Source of the DNA: Rhizophagus irregularis
Taxonomy: Eukaryota > Glomeromycota > Glomeromycetes > Glomerales > Glomeraceae
NCBI RefSeq assembly: GCF_026210795.1
Contig: NC_089439.1
Coordinates: forward strand, 2,356,001-2,420,000
DNA: 64,000 nt
Reading direction: 5' to 3'
The notes beneath the pieces are model-generated. The model saw only the letters and a program-made list of their open reading frames with translations. It was not told the DNA's origin and ran no database searches. The first letter of the stretch is position 1. Each line of letters begins with the position of its first letter. This document shows, piece by piece, positions 49,454 to 61,045 of this stretch. The position numbers were made by a program, and so were the translations under genes.

Positions 49454-51719
49454 ATAGCAAATCTTGAAAAGGAGCATGATTTAGCTAAAAAAATGATAAT
49501 ATTCATATATTACCATAAATTCTAAACAATTCAATAAATACAAAGTATAATTTGTAATATTGTCTTAAATTTTCAATTTTTTTACCATTTAAGAAAAATT
49601 TAAAGAGATTTAAAATTAAACAAAAAAAATTAAAAATTAAAAATAATAAAAAAAATAAATTAAAATAAAAAAAAATCATGTATTGAATAAATTTTAAAAA
49701 ATTAGTTATTGCAAAATAATTAAATTATACAATACTTTTTTACTGAGTATGGTAAAATAATTAAATTATACAATATATCTTTCAAACATTAATAATATAC
49801 ATACTACTACTCCCAACCCATATACCTAAACCACTATTGTATAATATATCACATGCCCCTCAGAATCATCATCCAACTCTTTGTTATAACTAAATGTTCT
49901 TACAAATTTCTTGTGGGACATCTATAAATTAAAAGGGATGGTTAGCTTTTGCTAAGTACTCTACTTAAGTATTTCATCCACCATCTGGTAGTGACGTGAG
50001 GCAGTATCCTTCTAAAGTATCAAGTTTCATAACGAAGCAGTTCGGATCTTCTTCCTATATATTAGTGTCGATATTTTCACTGTCCGTTCCTGAAAACTGC
50101 ACAATAAAAGGTAAAGCTACGAGCATCTGTTTGAAAGAACTTACAAAAACACAGCTTTAAGTTATTGTGTCCTTTCACCGACATCTCTCCTGGACACACA
50201 AAGATTTGTTATCATCCAGAAATTCTGAAAACAGAGAAGGACATTCACAGTAAAACTGTGGCCACGAAGTGCTTCCAGTTCTCTGAATCCAAAAGTCCTC
50301 AATGAGAACAAATCAATTGCATGAGTCAAAGTTGAGGAAGGCACATAACTATTCCTCATTGTGGAACAGTAGACCTCAACACTGAGAAGATCTTATTCGT
50401 ATCTCAGCCAGGTCCGTCAGTTAACAGAGTTATCATAGATAGACCTGCCAGCTCACAAGGTTGCCATAACTTCCTTGATCATTGCATCCACTTGTTCACC
50501 TTACCAGAAATGAGGGCAGGCAAAGCCCACTCTCTTTAGCTTTATGAAACAGTTTGACATACCTTTATGCATCCAAAAGTCTAAAAGAGGTAAAGGAAAA
50601 GCTAATGGAACTGGTCTACTGACTCCATCACAAAGTTCAAGGCAGAAGTTGGTGAAGCTATTGGAAAAGGCCAGAGAAAAGAAGGTCCGGAAGAGGGACA
50701 ACAATGAGAAATATTGAAATAATGCAACATTACCATCATTCGAAGTCACGTGATTTCACGTAAAATAACAAATTGTTTTTCAGGTGCAACGAGTGCTAAG
50801 GGTTTGTTGAATGGGTTCTTGGAATACTGGGCTGGACGACTCCTCCCAAACCAGTGGTGTTTAACTTTGCAGGGTAGTGAGGAATATTTAATTATGGTTT
50901 ATGCTTTTGTTTAAACAATGTTGGCTGTTCAGCTGTAATCCTTCCTAAAAATCATTAAAGTCTTTTTTAATATATTTAATCTTTTTAATAAAAAATATAT
51001 ATATATTAATAATATCAAGAAAATTGATGATAATATTTTTCATGAAATTATACCTTCTTTATTATACTAACAAGTGTACTAAAATAACAATAGGAAGTCT
51101 TGATTAATTTGACCAAATTTTTTTTATCGTATCATCACGCCTTGGTAGATATATTAGGGAGCTCTTTGCTGTAGGTCACGTAACTTTTAAGTTCGTGCCT
51201 CTAGGTATTTCTAAAATTAATATATGTACTCATTACTTAAAAAATATATATATATATTTCCTTAGACAAACAGTGAAAAGGAAAGTTATAAAAATTGACT
51301 ATGGGCTAGAGGAAGGGAAGAGACGACAAAATGAAGCTGTGAACCTACAAAAGAGAAAGCCAAAACGTAGGTGTCCGGAGAGCCGTGGTCCTAGATAACA
51401 AAAGTGAGGATAGAGGGTTTTTATATTTACATCATAAAAATTTTTCCATAAAAGATGACTCATAATTATATTCGATTGTTACGCGTTGCGTATAATTATA
51501 ATAGGAAATTGTAACTGATCAAAATCACAATTTGAGGTTCCGATTTCCGCAGTTTTAGATATATTAGTATTTGTATTTGTTTAACAATTTTAATATTTGG
51601 TATACAAACAATACTATATAATACATTTAATAGTATCCTGGTAATATATTGGTTCATAAACACAATAAAAGGTGGCTGATTTCGGGTTGTCAAAAAGAAT
51701 TGGATTAGCGTCCAAACAA
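49454..51719. other. Unassigned region with a GC-richer block
   Basis: 49500-49850 is extremely AT-rich. About 49850-50900 and 51290-51400 are noticeably GC-richer than the rest of the window, which usually marks former coding sequence here. A plus-strand frame at about 50566-50716 encodes a Lys/Arg/Ser-rich tail (LVKLLEKAREKKVRKR). A similar short stretch (GGCTGGACGACTCCTC near 50831; GGCTGGGCGATTCCTC near 52536) recurs. I cannot assign a gene; a decayed gene or transposon is likely. Confidence 0.4.
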
Positions 51720-52194
51720 TTAAACAATTAAATTTATTTGGAATAATTCCTCACGTTGATCCAAAAATTTTTAGTAAACGAAAAAATAATAAAAATTCAA
51801 CACAATTATTCTCATATAATGAAAAGAGTGACATATATATATATAGTATTGGTGTATTGCTATGGGAGATATCTAGCAGGAAATCTCCCTTTTCTACCGA
51901 AGAATATGATATTGATTTGGCTATAGAAATTTCGCAAGGTCTTAGAGAAGAACCTATTCTTAATACATCTGAAAATTATATAAGACTTTATAAAGGTAAA
52001 TAATGTTTAAACTTTTTTTTAATATATTGTTAAATTATATATACTTTTTTAGGTTGTTGGGATGGTGAGCCAGATAATCGACCAACTATAAAACAGGTGT
52101 AGAAAGATTAAAAACGATAGTGACAACAATACCTAGTATAACAGGCCTTCAATTATCCAACCAACGTTATTACCTCGTCAAATCACGTGATTAA
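51720..52194 (+). pseudogene. Truncated, frameshifted TKL-type protein kinase
   Basis: Only the C-terminal half of a kinase domain remains. It starts at the activation-segment end (LNLFGIIPHVDPK), then EKSDIYIYSIGVLLWEI (helix F region) and LAIEISQGLREEPI. A GT-AG intron at 51996-52052 follows, then CWDGEPDNRPTIKQV. A one-base deletion converts the next Val codon into TAG at 52100-52102; beyond it the +1 frame continues ERLKTIVTTI to a stop at 52192-52194. The ATP-binding lobe and catalytic loop are absent upstream, so it cannot be an active kinase. Such tyrosine-kinase-like kinases form very large families in Rhizophagus. Confidence 0.8.
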
Positions 52195-52752
52195 TACATT
52201 ATCAAGAAATTTAGAATCAGATGTTGTAGCACGAAGAGAAGTAAGAAATCAAATTAATACGAATTTTAGACAAAATAGGAATTTAGCAAATGAAATAATT
52301 GGAAATAGTGTGTTTGTAAGAGGACATGAAGAAGATATTGAACAACAATTACAAATAGGGATACCAATTTGGATAGAAATGTATTTCCCAGAAGTAACAA
52401 GAGATGAAATACCATCACAATATCAAGGAATGACAAGACGATGATTGATTACTTATATCTGTCTAAAATTATTCAAAATTTTGATAGAATGAATACTTCG
52501 TGATATCCGGTTTTGCCTAGGATTCGTTGAATAATAGGCTGGGCGATTCCTCTCGTATTCCTGGGGGATTGGATATGAACTTGTATATAAGAAAATCACG
52601 TGATTAACATCCCAATTTCAACCAGAATTAAGCATCAATTAATTTAGGCAAAAATTAAGTGGTTCTAATTCTGGCCGAAATTAATTAATTTCAGGCGAAA
52701 TTGGCAAATCATGTGACTAAGTTAAAATTTTTATAATATAAAGCGGTAAATC

Positions 52753-52770
52753 AATAAAAGTTCGGTAAGT
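52753..52770. repeat. Left 18-bp target site duplication
   Basis: AATAAAAGTTCGGTAAGT occurs here and again at 55288-55305, flanking the insertion with the 607-aa ORF. The exact match and position argue for a target duplication made on insertion. Confidence 0.75.
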
Positions 52771-55287
52771 AAAAAAAAAACTCTTTCCCCTTTCCATTTT
52801 TTCACATAGAAATCCGCAGTTAAATACTGTTTTTTTTTTTACACTTTTTTACGTTTGTTAACGCTCGAGAAGAAAGAGGACCACTGGGTGGCCTCTTATG
52901 GAAAGGTTCTTCTCCTTATCACCCGACTTCTGAAAGAAGTTTTTATAATAAAATATTTTTTTTTCGTCTTCCACACCCATACAACATATTAAAAATATGG
53001 TTTCTTTTTTCCCTAAACATATTTCCTTGGGAAAATTTTCTTTCGATATCTCATTCCACAAATTTCACGTGACTAGACCCAAACGGGCTGGATGTAACAA
53101 GATTTATGAAATCAGGAGATCAAAAAGTTTCTTTTTTGAGTTAGTCGATCCTTCAACAAACACCAATGATATTCATCTTAAAATACACACAAATGATTAT
53201 CACATGAAATCGACCCCTATTAGCTACTCTTCCACCTGTAGCTTTCCTAATCTGAAATACCAGATTAGTAAGATGTTACAACATTTTTTTTCCCATCAAA
53301 AAGTCATCCCCCGCTCTATTCAAAAGAAATATTTTAATCTTATTCGTTGCAAATTACTTGATAGATATTTTCTTATCAAATCACGTGCTGACAAAGTCAC
53401 ACAAAGAAATTCCCGCACAAAAACTTTCTTTAATTTTTCCTATAAACGTTACCGTTTTTACTTTGGTATTTTCACACCATGTAACTTCTCCACTACTTAC
53501 AATTTTGGAACTGAGCACACACAGTTGTGTAGTGTCCCCTCTCCTTTCATTATGTCTCATAATAGACGAGCCTGCGTTTCTCATCACAAAAATTTAGACA
53601 TTTTTCATAATGTCAAGAAACACACCCCGTTATTGACCCATAATGATACTATTAACCACAAAGAATATCACGCATTGGGCACTTATTTTAACTGGAAACA
53701 TGGCACGAAAAAACACGTTTACTCAAATCGTTTAGGCATTTCGTACGATGTCTCGTACTCAGCGAATAATCACAAACATTTTAACATGCAGAAGAAACAC
53801 CTCATGTACCGTAAACGGTTGGATAATTTCCGTTCACACCATTCTGACAATAGTAAAAGGAGTATCAAACAAAAATCCCGCTTTCAGCGGGCATGTAGAT
53901 CAGTTTTCTACAATCGTGGCAATAATAGAAAGTCACAGAGACGTGTGGATAGTCTTGAAGAAAAACTTCAGCGTGCTAAACAACACCGTTTTCTATTTTT
54001 ACCTTCACAACATATTTACAAACCTATACAACATGTGAATTACCATTATCCGTTTCGCCAACCCGCTCCACGTTATCCAAGGGATGATTCAATTAGTGCG
54101 ACAAATACTAGCTCGCCTGCCACCAACTTACAACCCGTTCCCATCGATGATGAGAACATTTGGCACGACAAGTTGGGTATTTGGATTCCTAACAGTCTCC
54201 TTCCTTACGTAACCGATGACCCTGTTTATACTTCTAACAGACAGGCCAAAATCAAAGGTCAACATTTTACGCCAGGCTGTGCGTATTGGTTTGATGGTAT
54301 TAAAAAACGTAAAGAAGCTCATGAATTAGCTTTACGTCAACAAAAAGATCAAGAAGCATATGATATTGCCCACCTCACTCTTGAAAAAGAACTTTCTGCC
54401 AGAGCTCAACTCTGGGGTACCTCTGTCAACCGTATAGAATATCGTGAAGATATGACAAAAGATCTCACCAATTTCCAAGATCATTATCACAAGAAAATCA
54501 CGCCTCTGATTGAGCGTCGTGCTGTTCTAGAGAACAGGCTTAAACAAGGAAAAAACATTTATAAAACTAACAAACAATTACTCCAGTTAGAACAGGAGCT
54601 TGGTCGCTTTAATATCGACTATTTCTCAGTCATGAACGATGATGAATCCCATTACCGCTATAAAGGACACACATCCGATGAAGCGAAACAACTTGAAATC
54701 AGACCTCATAAACGTCCTCCTGTCTCGTCTACAAATGCAGATAGGCAGATCACTGACATCAAAAAACTGAGACCTGATACTACGTCTCCAGAAGACTTTA
54801 AAGTCTTCGCTTCAGTCTAACAATTTTTAGAACACCTATCAGCTTTTTTTTTATTTTTAGTGTCACGCTGATAGTTATAGTTTACGTTTTCACCTAGGCA
54901 CTTTTTTTTTCTCTTTTTGTCATTTTTTTTTTGACTAGTATTTTAATACATCTTTTTTTTTGGGTAACCCCCACGTACACTTTTTTAACAACGTACAACA
55001 ATAAGAATAGTGTGAACCATTCCACCTATTACAGTATTAACAGGTGGCGGTCTTTTCGACCGAAAGAAAAATATGGGTCTATGTTTAGATTGCCTTTACT
55101 TTGGTTATTAGGGATGTGATGTCGTGTTAGGGACTCCCCGGATTCGTCAAAAGTACCAGAGTGGCGCTGTCCTCGGGCGGTTTGATTATAACTTAGTATC
55201 AGATAGCGTTCGACATTTGTATTATCTTTTGTTCTTGTCTATCTTTCTATAATCTTGTTCACGTGGTTTTAAAAATAAAAATAAAAA
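52771..55287 (+). mobile_element. Retroposon-like insertion carrying one long ORF
   Basis: A 2517-bp segment lies between 18-bp direct repeats (52753-52770 and 55288-55305). The downstream end, read in the ORF direction, finishes in an A-rich tail (AAAAATAAAAATAAAAAAAT). Direct repeats of 15-20 bp plus an A-rich 3' end are the signature of target-primed reverse transcription, as used by LINEs and elements they mobilise. The only long frame is 52997-54820; no reverse transcriptase or endonuclease is present. The 3' untranslated part (about 55030-55200) is GC-richer and may fold, which could serve RT recognition. Alternatives: a LINE that lost its second ORF, or a retroposed host gene. Confidence 0.65.
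52997..54820 (+). CDS. 607-aa basic protein of the retroposon-like insertion
   Basis: The longest uninterrupted frame in the window (607 codons). Codon use is less AT-biased than the flanks. I do not recognise the family. The protein is rich in His, Lys, Arg and Tyr. Residues about 285-330 are strongly basic (NRKSQRRVDSLEEKLQR). About 354-410 is Pro/Ser/Thr-rich and then reads WHDKLGIWIPNSLLPYV. About 437-536 is charged and probably coiled-coil (KKRKEAHELALRQQKDQ to LLQLEQELGRFN). A basic protein with a coiled coil suits a nucleic-acid-binding ORF1-type protein, which is inference. The start is the first ATG after an in-frame stop at 52949; another start a little downstream is possible. No signal peptide or membrane span. 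Confidence 0.7.
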   Translation: MVSFFPKHISLGKFSFDISFHKFHVTRPKRAGCNKIYEIRRSKSFFFELVDPSTNTNDIHLKIHTNDYHMKSTPISYSSTCSFPNLKYQISKMLQHFFSHQKVIPRSIQKKYFNLIRCKLLDRYFLIKSRADKVTQRNSRTKTFFNFSYKRYRFYFGIFTPCNFSTTYNFGTEHTQLCSVPSPFIMSHNRRACVSHHKNLDIFHNVKKHTPLLTHNDTINHKEYHALGTYFNWKHGTKKHVYSNRLGISYDVSYSANNHKHFNMQKKHLMYRKRLDNFRSHHSDNSKRSIKQKSRFQRACRSVFYNRGNNRKSQRRVDSLEEKLQRAKQHRFLFLPSQHIYKPIQHVNYHYPFRQPAPRYPRDDSISATNTSSPATNLQPVPIDDENIWHDKLGIWIPNSLLPYVTDDPVYTSNRQAKIKGQHFTPGCAYWFDGIKKRKEAHELALRQQKDQEAYDIAHLTLEKELSARAQLWGTSVNRIEYREDMTKDLTNFQDHYHKKITPLIERRAVLENRLKQGKNIYKTNKQLLQLEQELGRFNIDYFSVMNDDESHYRYKGHTSDEAKQLEIRPHKRPPVSSTNADRQITDIKKLRPDTTSPEDFKVFASV

Positions 55288-55305
55288 AATAAAAGTTCGG
55301 TAAGT
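55288..55305. repeat. Right 18-bp target site duplication
   Basis: The second copy of AATAAAAGTTCGGTAAGT, directly after the A-rich tail of the insertion. Confidence 0.75.
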
Positions 55306-56997
55306 CGAGAGTTCATTACATCGTGATCAGACTGTACAGTACTTTGCAAAGAAGGATTATTCACTTGAAAAACATGATGGCTTTCTTTAATATGATTTTT
55401 TTTTTTAGAATTAAAATCTTTCTAAATGTGGAAGATGACTTCTCCGATCAATAATCATTATAATGCTAGAGAAAACTACCAAAAATTTTACTAATAATGG
55501 TTGTTTTTATTATCACACGGAAGATATCCTGTGAATGCATGGCTCGAATGAAAAAAGTTTAATATTTATTGTACAACTTTTTCTCAGAAAATCTTACCAC
55601 GCTACTCCTGGGTGTCTAACTGTCACCGTTTACGTGAATGCCATCTGTCACTCTCCCTCGGAAATCACCTGTGTTAACATAAACATATAGACGTTGCATG
55701 GCAAATGACCTAGTCATTTGTCATTTAAGTCATTTAAATTTAATGCTAAAATTAATTCAGGCTAAATTTATGATGCTGGCCAGAATTACAAATTTATATT
55801 ATCACGTGATATAATTTATCCTCGAAACAAAATAATTTTGGCCAGAATCTAGGTAATGTTGAAATTGACCCAGGGTGGTACAGTATCTAAAAATAACGGT
55901 GACCACACAAAAATAAATTTTAAGTTCGAAACACGGAATGTAATACAAAAGATTCTTGGAAGTAAAAACAATGTAAATCGGGAATCATCATTTATATATT
56001 CTTTATAATTTCGTTATTACTAAATTTACTAAATCAAAATTTTCTCATCAAAATACATAAATACTGAGTGAGATAAGAAACCTTATATGAAAAACTATAC
56101 ATTACGATCTCCTGGGTTAAATATTATTATAATAACAATTTTTTTTTTTTTCAACTAGCCTTCCTTTAATTGCCCTATAAAAGTAAAAACTCCGTAAAAA
56201 TGAGCCTTTCACGGATCCATTCACGGAAATTCCATCCGGGATATAAGGTTATTAATTCCGGAAATATGAGCCTTTTACGGAAAAAAAGATGGAATATAAA
56301 AAACGGATCGACTTTTTTTACAGTTGACTTGCTTGCTAGCGTAATCATTAATATCATATGATACGAATGTTTGGCAAATGAAATCTTAAAATAATTGCCC
56401 GTGAAATTCGGACATTTCCTGTTTCACAGTTTTGTGGGAATATAGGAATATATAAAAACAATCAATCAAAGTAATTAAAATGAAATGTAATTTTTTTTTA
56501 TTATTATAATTTTCTTCTAGCGCGACTTTAAATTGAACTTTGCGATATGGGAGGTTTGTTTTGCATATTATTGCATTTATTAAAATTTTTAATAAAAAAA
56601 TGAATATTTAGCGTAAGTGGCTGATATAGTCGAGTTTATGATTTGAATGAGTAATTATTAGTTATTAGTTTGAAAGTGTTGTGTATAATTTATTTAATAA
56701 TATATTGGTTTAAACGCATTAACGGCTGAAAAGAAATCCATTATTATCAGAAGGGATCTTATTTAAACCAAATTAGTTTATTAAAAGAAAAAAATCAAAA
56801 AATTCATGTGTAAATGAATAAAAAAAAAATCGAAAATTTTAATTGATTTTTATTGATGAAATAAAAACTGAGAAAATCACGTACATTAAAATAATCCTAT
56901 AAAAGCTCTATTAAATAACCTTTCCTCTAAAGTAATCCGCAATATTACAAAAATTTTTAATACAAAAATAAAAAAAAACTTCATAAATAAAGGCAAA
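55306..56997. other. Gene-free stretch with short repeats
   Basis: No supported gene. A GGCCAGAATTAC motif and a TATCACGTGATA palindrome lie near 55776-55810, echoing the sequence left of the insertion (52600-52700). Two direct copies of a roughly 24-base unit containing ATGAGCCTTT, each ending in ACGGA, are at 56193-56216 and 56258-56281. Confidence 0.45.
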
Positions 56998-57258
56998 ATG
57001 CTGTCAAGAAATTTATATGAACAAAGAAGAATACACAAAGCACGACTAAGAAGAATACGCAAAGAACAACTTTTAAGAAATATTATAAACAAAACCTACA
57101 CTAAAAAGACCAGTACTTTCGACCAAATTGTTCGATCGATTCCACCTCAAGTTAATACGGAAACTCCTTTGGAAAACAACTTTTATAATGGCGCAGTATT
57201 TCAATATCATACCGACGTTCTCGAACCTGCAGGATGGGACCTTTCTCTGTTTCCTTAA
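56998..57258 (+). CDS. Small basic protein, FFNG/LPAG family, copy 6 (diverged)
   Basis: An intronless frame of 86 aa and the most diverged intact copy. It opens MLSRNLYEQRRIHKARLRRI, very basic. The core reads TFDQIVRSIPPQVNTETPLE, then NNFYNGAVF and VLEPAGW, ending LSLFP. The FFNG becomes FYNG and LILPAG becomes VLEPAG, but spacing and the C-terminal LFP are kept. Opposite-strand frames are shadows. Function unknown. Confidence 0.65.
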   Translation: MLSRNLYEQRRIHKARLRRIRKEQLLRNIINKTYTKKTSTFDQIVRSIPPQVNTETPLENNFYNGAVFQYHTDVLEPAGWDLSLFP

Positions 57259-60200
57259 AATAATTTGCCGTATATAGAATTTTTCCGTCTTTTGCTTTAA
57301 AATTATAAAATAAATCAAAATACCTTGAATCACATTTTTTTAGCGATTTTTTTTTAAAAGCTATCAGTAGTTTTAGTTTCAATGATTTTTTTTTTTCGTT
57401 TAAATTTTTGGACCTTAACTTGAAAATAAATGTAACAATCGATTTCTTGTATAATTGATTACAATATAAATTAAAATGCTTATTTTTGTTATTTTGAATA
57501 ATAAAGTATATCAAAAATCTATACAAAAAAAAAAATTAATAGTAATGCTATATAAATTTTTAATATTAAACACATATTTGTTTTAAGCTAAACTGAAGAA
57601 AGTATAATTATATATTAATTTGGAGATTTTGAATGATGCTTCACGCCTTTTCATTTTTTTTTTCTTTCAGTTGTTCCAATAACCGAAACCGAATACTTTA
57701 ATAAGGAATTAAATCATGTGTACTTCGCTAGTTCCCGTTGCATAAATTAAATAATTTATTCATTTTGAGAAGACCAAAAGACTATTCTGATACTTATTTG
57801 TTCGATATTTTAGCCCACATTCAAGAATTTCTTTTTATGAATTTTATTTGCAACATAACTTTTCTATTGTTAAATTGTTGATATTAAACCTCGTGTTGTT
57901 GCAGATTGAATGAAAGGTGTCGATTTTAGTTAGACCAATGATTTCAAATATTTAATTCTCCTGTTTCATAATAAAGTTTAACATAATGTTTAGCCTTCTT
58001 ACAGTCCCTTACATATTTTGATCTATTAAATTGTAATTTATATATATAAGAGAGTAAATATTTTAAGATTTTCAAATCTATACCTAAAATTGATCTCAAA
58101 TTTAGAATAAAAAATTTAAATATTAATAAAAAAGAGAAAATCTTTTAAATAATAACTTGTTTAAACTAGTATTATGGCTGGGGAAAAAAATTTATTTTAA
58201 ATTTAGGTTTTAAATAATTATATTCTAATTTAGGTTTAGTATTTGTTTAAGCATAATAAGCATAATAAGTATAATTTATAACACGATTAGGTTAAATGCT
58301 GAAGGTTTAATACAGGGTATTAAGCGTCACATACATACATATAACGTGGGCTGTGATATGCTTAATATGTATGCAGACTTACATTTATTTAACTATATTG
58401 AGAATAAAAATATTAAAATAAATAAATATATTATTTATTTTTTAAAAAAAGAAAAAAACGAAAAAAAAAAATGAAAAAATCATAAAATTATAAAATTTTC
58501 TTTTAAATAGTTTGTTTGTAACGCACGAAACAATCAGCTTTTTGTATTTCTATTGTACTTTATAAAGAAACAGAAACTATAATTAAATTATCAGAACCAA
58601 TCATAGCATGTATAAATATAAAATTTCAAAATATATTATCATAAAAATAACTTTTTTACGTGTTCAGTCGTAGTTTCAATTCCTGTCGATCCGTTACTAT
58701 TGGAATATTAAAATAAATAAATAAATAAACAAATAATATAAATAATATATGAATACAAGAACAAAGAACTAGTACCTCTGCGATATCTGATATGTTTTAA
58801 ATATATATTATTTTGGAAAACAAGCGCTTTCTTTATATAGTCTTATTATTTTAAGAACTTTTCTTTTTTTTTATTATAATGAAGTTATAAAAGTATTAGC
58901 AATTATAAAATTATTTTTAGATCGATGAATTTTTACACAAGTTCAATATAAAGTGTGTGTAAATAGTCTTTTATTACAAAGTAATTGAATATTTATCAAT
59001 ATTAAAGTATATATACATTTGGATATATGTCCGCCGGGAATCATTAATTGAATTTCTCCGCTGTATTATACTATAATGTTAATCCCTGTAATACATATAA
59101 TATTATAGTAGGATTAATTTGCCTATCAGCAGTAGTGATTTTAGGAGGTTGTAATACCATTTTTCTGCATTATTTTACAGGGTTATGCAAAAAGCTCAAT
59201 GAAGAATAAAATTAAATTAATGAATAAATAAATGATGGCTTAATTATCACATCGTCATTGTAAACTTACTTACTAGATTAATTATTCATAGTATTAAACA
59301 TTGCAGCGCAGTATATAAGATTAAAGTAATTTAAATTTGCGGAAAAATTCATATTCTATCTTAATTAATTTAGGAATAATATTGGTATAATTAAGAGTGC
59401 ATGAGAATTTGCTTCTTTACATAATAATACTATGTATTATGTGATATGGCCTAATCGCATTGTAATTATGCACAATATACTTTCAGTTAATTTTATATAC
59501 TATCTAAGGAAACAATCGTAATGAGATGAAAAAAATGATGCCTTTCAAATTTTCACATTATAACAATATGAATTTGATTTCTTTAAATATTAATTAAGTA
59601 AACGATAAAAGAATAAATTTTGTTATATGATCGAAAAGTTAGTAATAGCTTTAAGTTGTTAATAATTTGTGTTTATTTATCTATGAAAGTCAACCATGTT
59701 AAAGCCCTCAGAAATCTGTACGAGAAAATATCATTAGTTTGCAAGTCCTGGAATCGTTTCCTTGTAAATGCACAGCCACAACTGTAACCTTAATTGTCTC
59801 GTCTGGACTTCAATAATTTTTCGTTAACGCTTCTTTACATTAGCACAAAGAATGTAAGAAATGTATAATGAAGTTGATTATCAAAAGATTTCAACCATAT
59901 ATGTTACATTTATGTTGGGTATACTGTATACCGTATTCGGATATGAATACGAACGTAACGGAAAATATGGCTTGAAAGTTTAATATTTGTACGACGTTAA
60001 ATTTTTTGCATAATATTAAAAGTAATTGTCATTAATGTGCACAATATTTACAATAATGGTATACATAATGAAGAGTTTCAAAGTGAGAATATTAATAACA
60101 CTAAGAAGAAAAAAAATTTTAATCATCTAATAATATTTGTTTTGTAATTTCGTTTTGCCTCGAATAATATAAATATGACTCCATTCAGTTTCTTCATCTC

Positions 60201-60731
60201 GAATAATTAAACAAAATAAAATCAAAATTCTCATAAAAACAAACCAAACCAATATCGCTAAGCAATTGTTGCTTCTGAAGTAATAGAAAAACCGCAAAAT
60301 CAATGAACTTTTACTTATAATTTCTTATGGAATGGCACGCACAAAGTGCCTGAAATTCTCTATATAATTTTGAAAGCCGCACATAAATAATTTATATATA
60401 TCTGATATACAGTATGTAAGAATTTAGCAAAAAAGTTTATGTTAAAAACAATTGCCTATAAAATTTAGGGTCAACGTACACATAACAAAAAGTTTAGGAG
60501 CATATATAATCATCGCACAACTTTTTTTTTATCTGCTTTTTATATTGTAAACCCGAGGAAAACTATATAATTTCCAATTAAAACTGATTAAATTTATTAA
60601 AATATTAGAAATTTGTATGCTCAACATAACATTGATGTAAATTATAACGGTTATTACTCACATTACATTGTATAGTTAGTTGTAAGATTTGCAGATGGCA
60701 GTTAAAAGGCAATTGCAATTTTGATATACCT
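57259..60731. other. 3.5 kb gene-free stretch
   Basis: No supported gene on either strand. Very AT-rich, with AT runs near 58040 and 60390. Nothing else found. Confidence 0.4.
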
Positions 60732-60740
60732 TTTATAGCC

Positions 60741-61037
60741 GGTTACGGTACATTTCCATTTCGCCGAAAGGACGTTTCGCCGAAAAATAGGGCCAACATT
60801 ATGCAGAATTATAAATAACTCAGGATGACAAACAAGTAAACGAAAAGGCACCATCAAGGGCTCCAAGATGGACCCTTGCCGGATATAATGGAAGCTTGAA
60901 AAAATACGTACTAGAAGATTACCGTAAAAGCTGGTACCCGGAAATACAAATACGTAAAAATCGGCAAAGTCCAGAAGACTCAGGTGAAGAAGAAAAGGAC
61001 GACCAGAGATTATTTTTCGGCGAAATGTCCCGATACC
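60741..61037. mobile_element. Mutator-like miniature element, copy 3, with a coding-like insert
   Basis: Flanked by a perfect 9-bp direct repeat TTTATAGCC (60732-60740 and 61038-61046). The left terminus GGTTACGGTACATTTCCATT, followed by TCGCCGAA, pairs with the right terminus (reverse complement GGTATCGGGACATTTCGCCG). The arms are short (about 45 and 30 bp). The centre (about 60790-61010) is GC-richer than the surroundings and holds an open frame, unlike the AT-rich cores of copies 1 and 2. Confidence 0.82.
60812..61010 (+). pseudogene. Captured coding fragment inside the Mutator-like element
   Basis: An open frame runs through the element's centre, including DDKQVNEKAPSRAPRWTLAG, then LEDYRKSWYPEIQIRKN and an acidic tail (SPEDSGEEEKDDQRL). 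Amino acid and base composition look like normal coding sequence rather than AT-rich noise. It has no start ATG of its own upstream and reads out into the terminal repeat. I interpret it as a host gene piece carried by the element (Pack-MULE style). The donor gene is unknown. Confidence 0.45.
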
Positions 61038-61045
61038 TTTATAGC

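Noticed and set aside
52858-53061. Minus-strand 67-codon frame at the start of the insertion.
   Set aside because: It overlaps the 5' end of the 607-aa ORF on the other strand and has no independent support.
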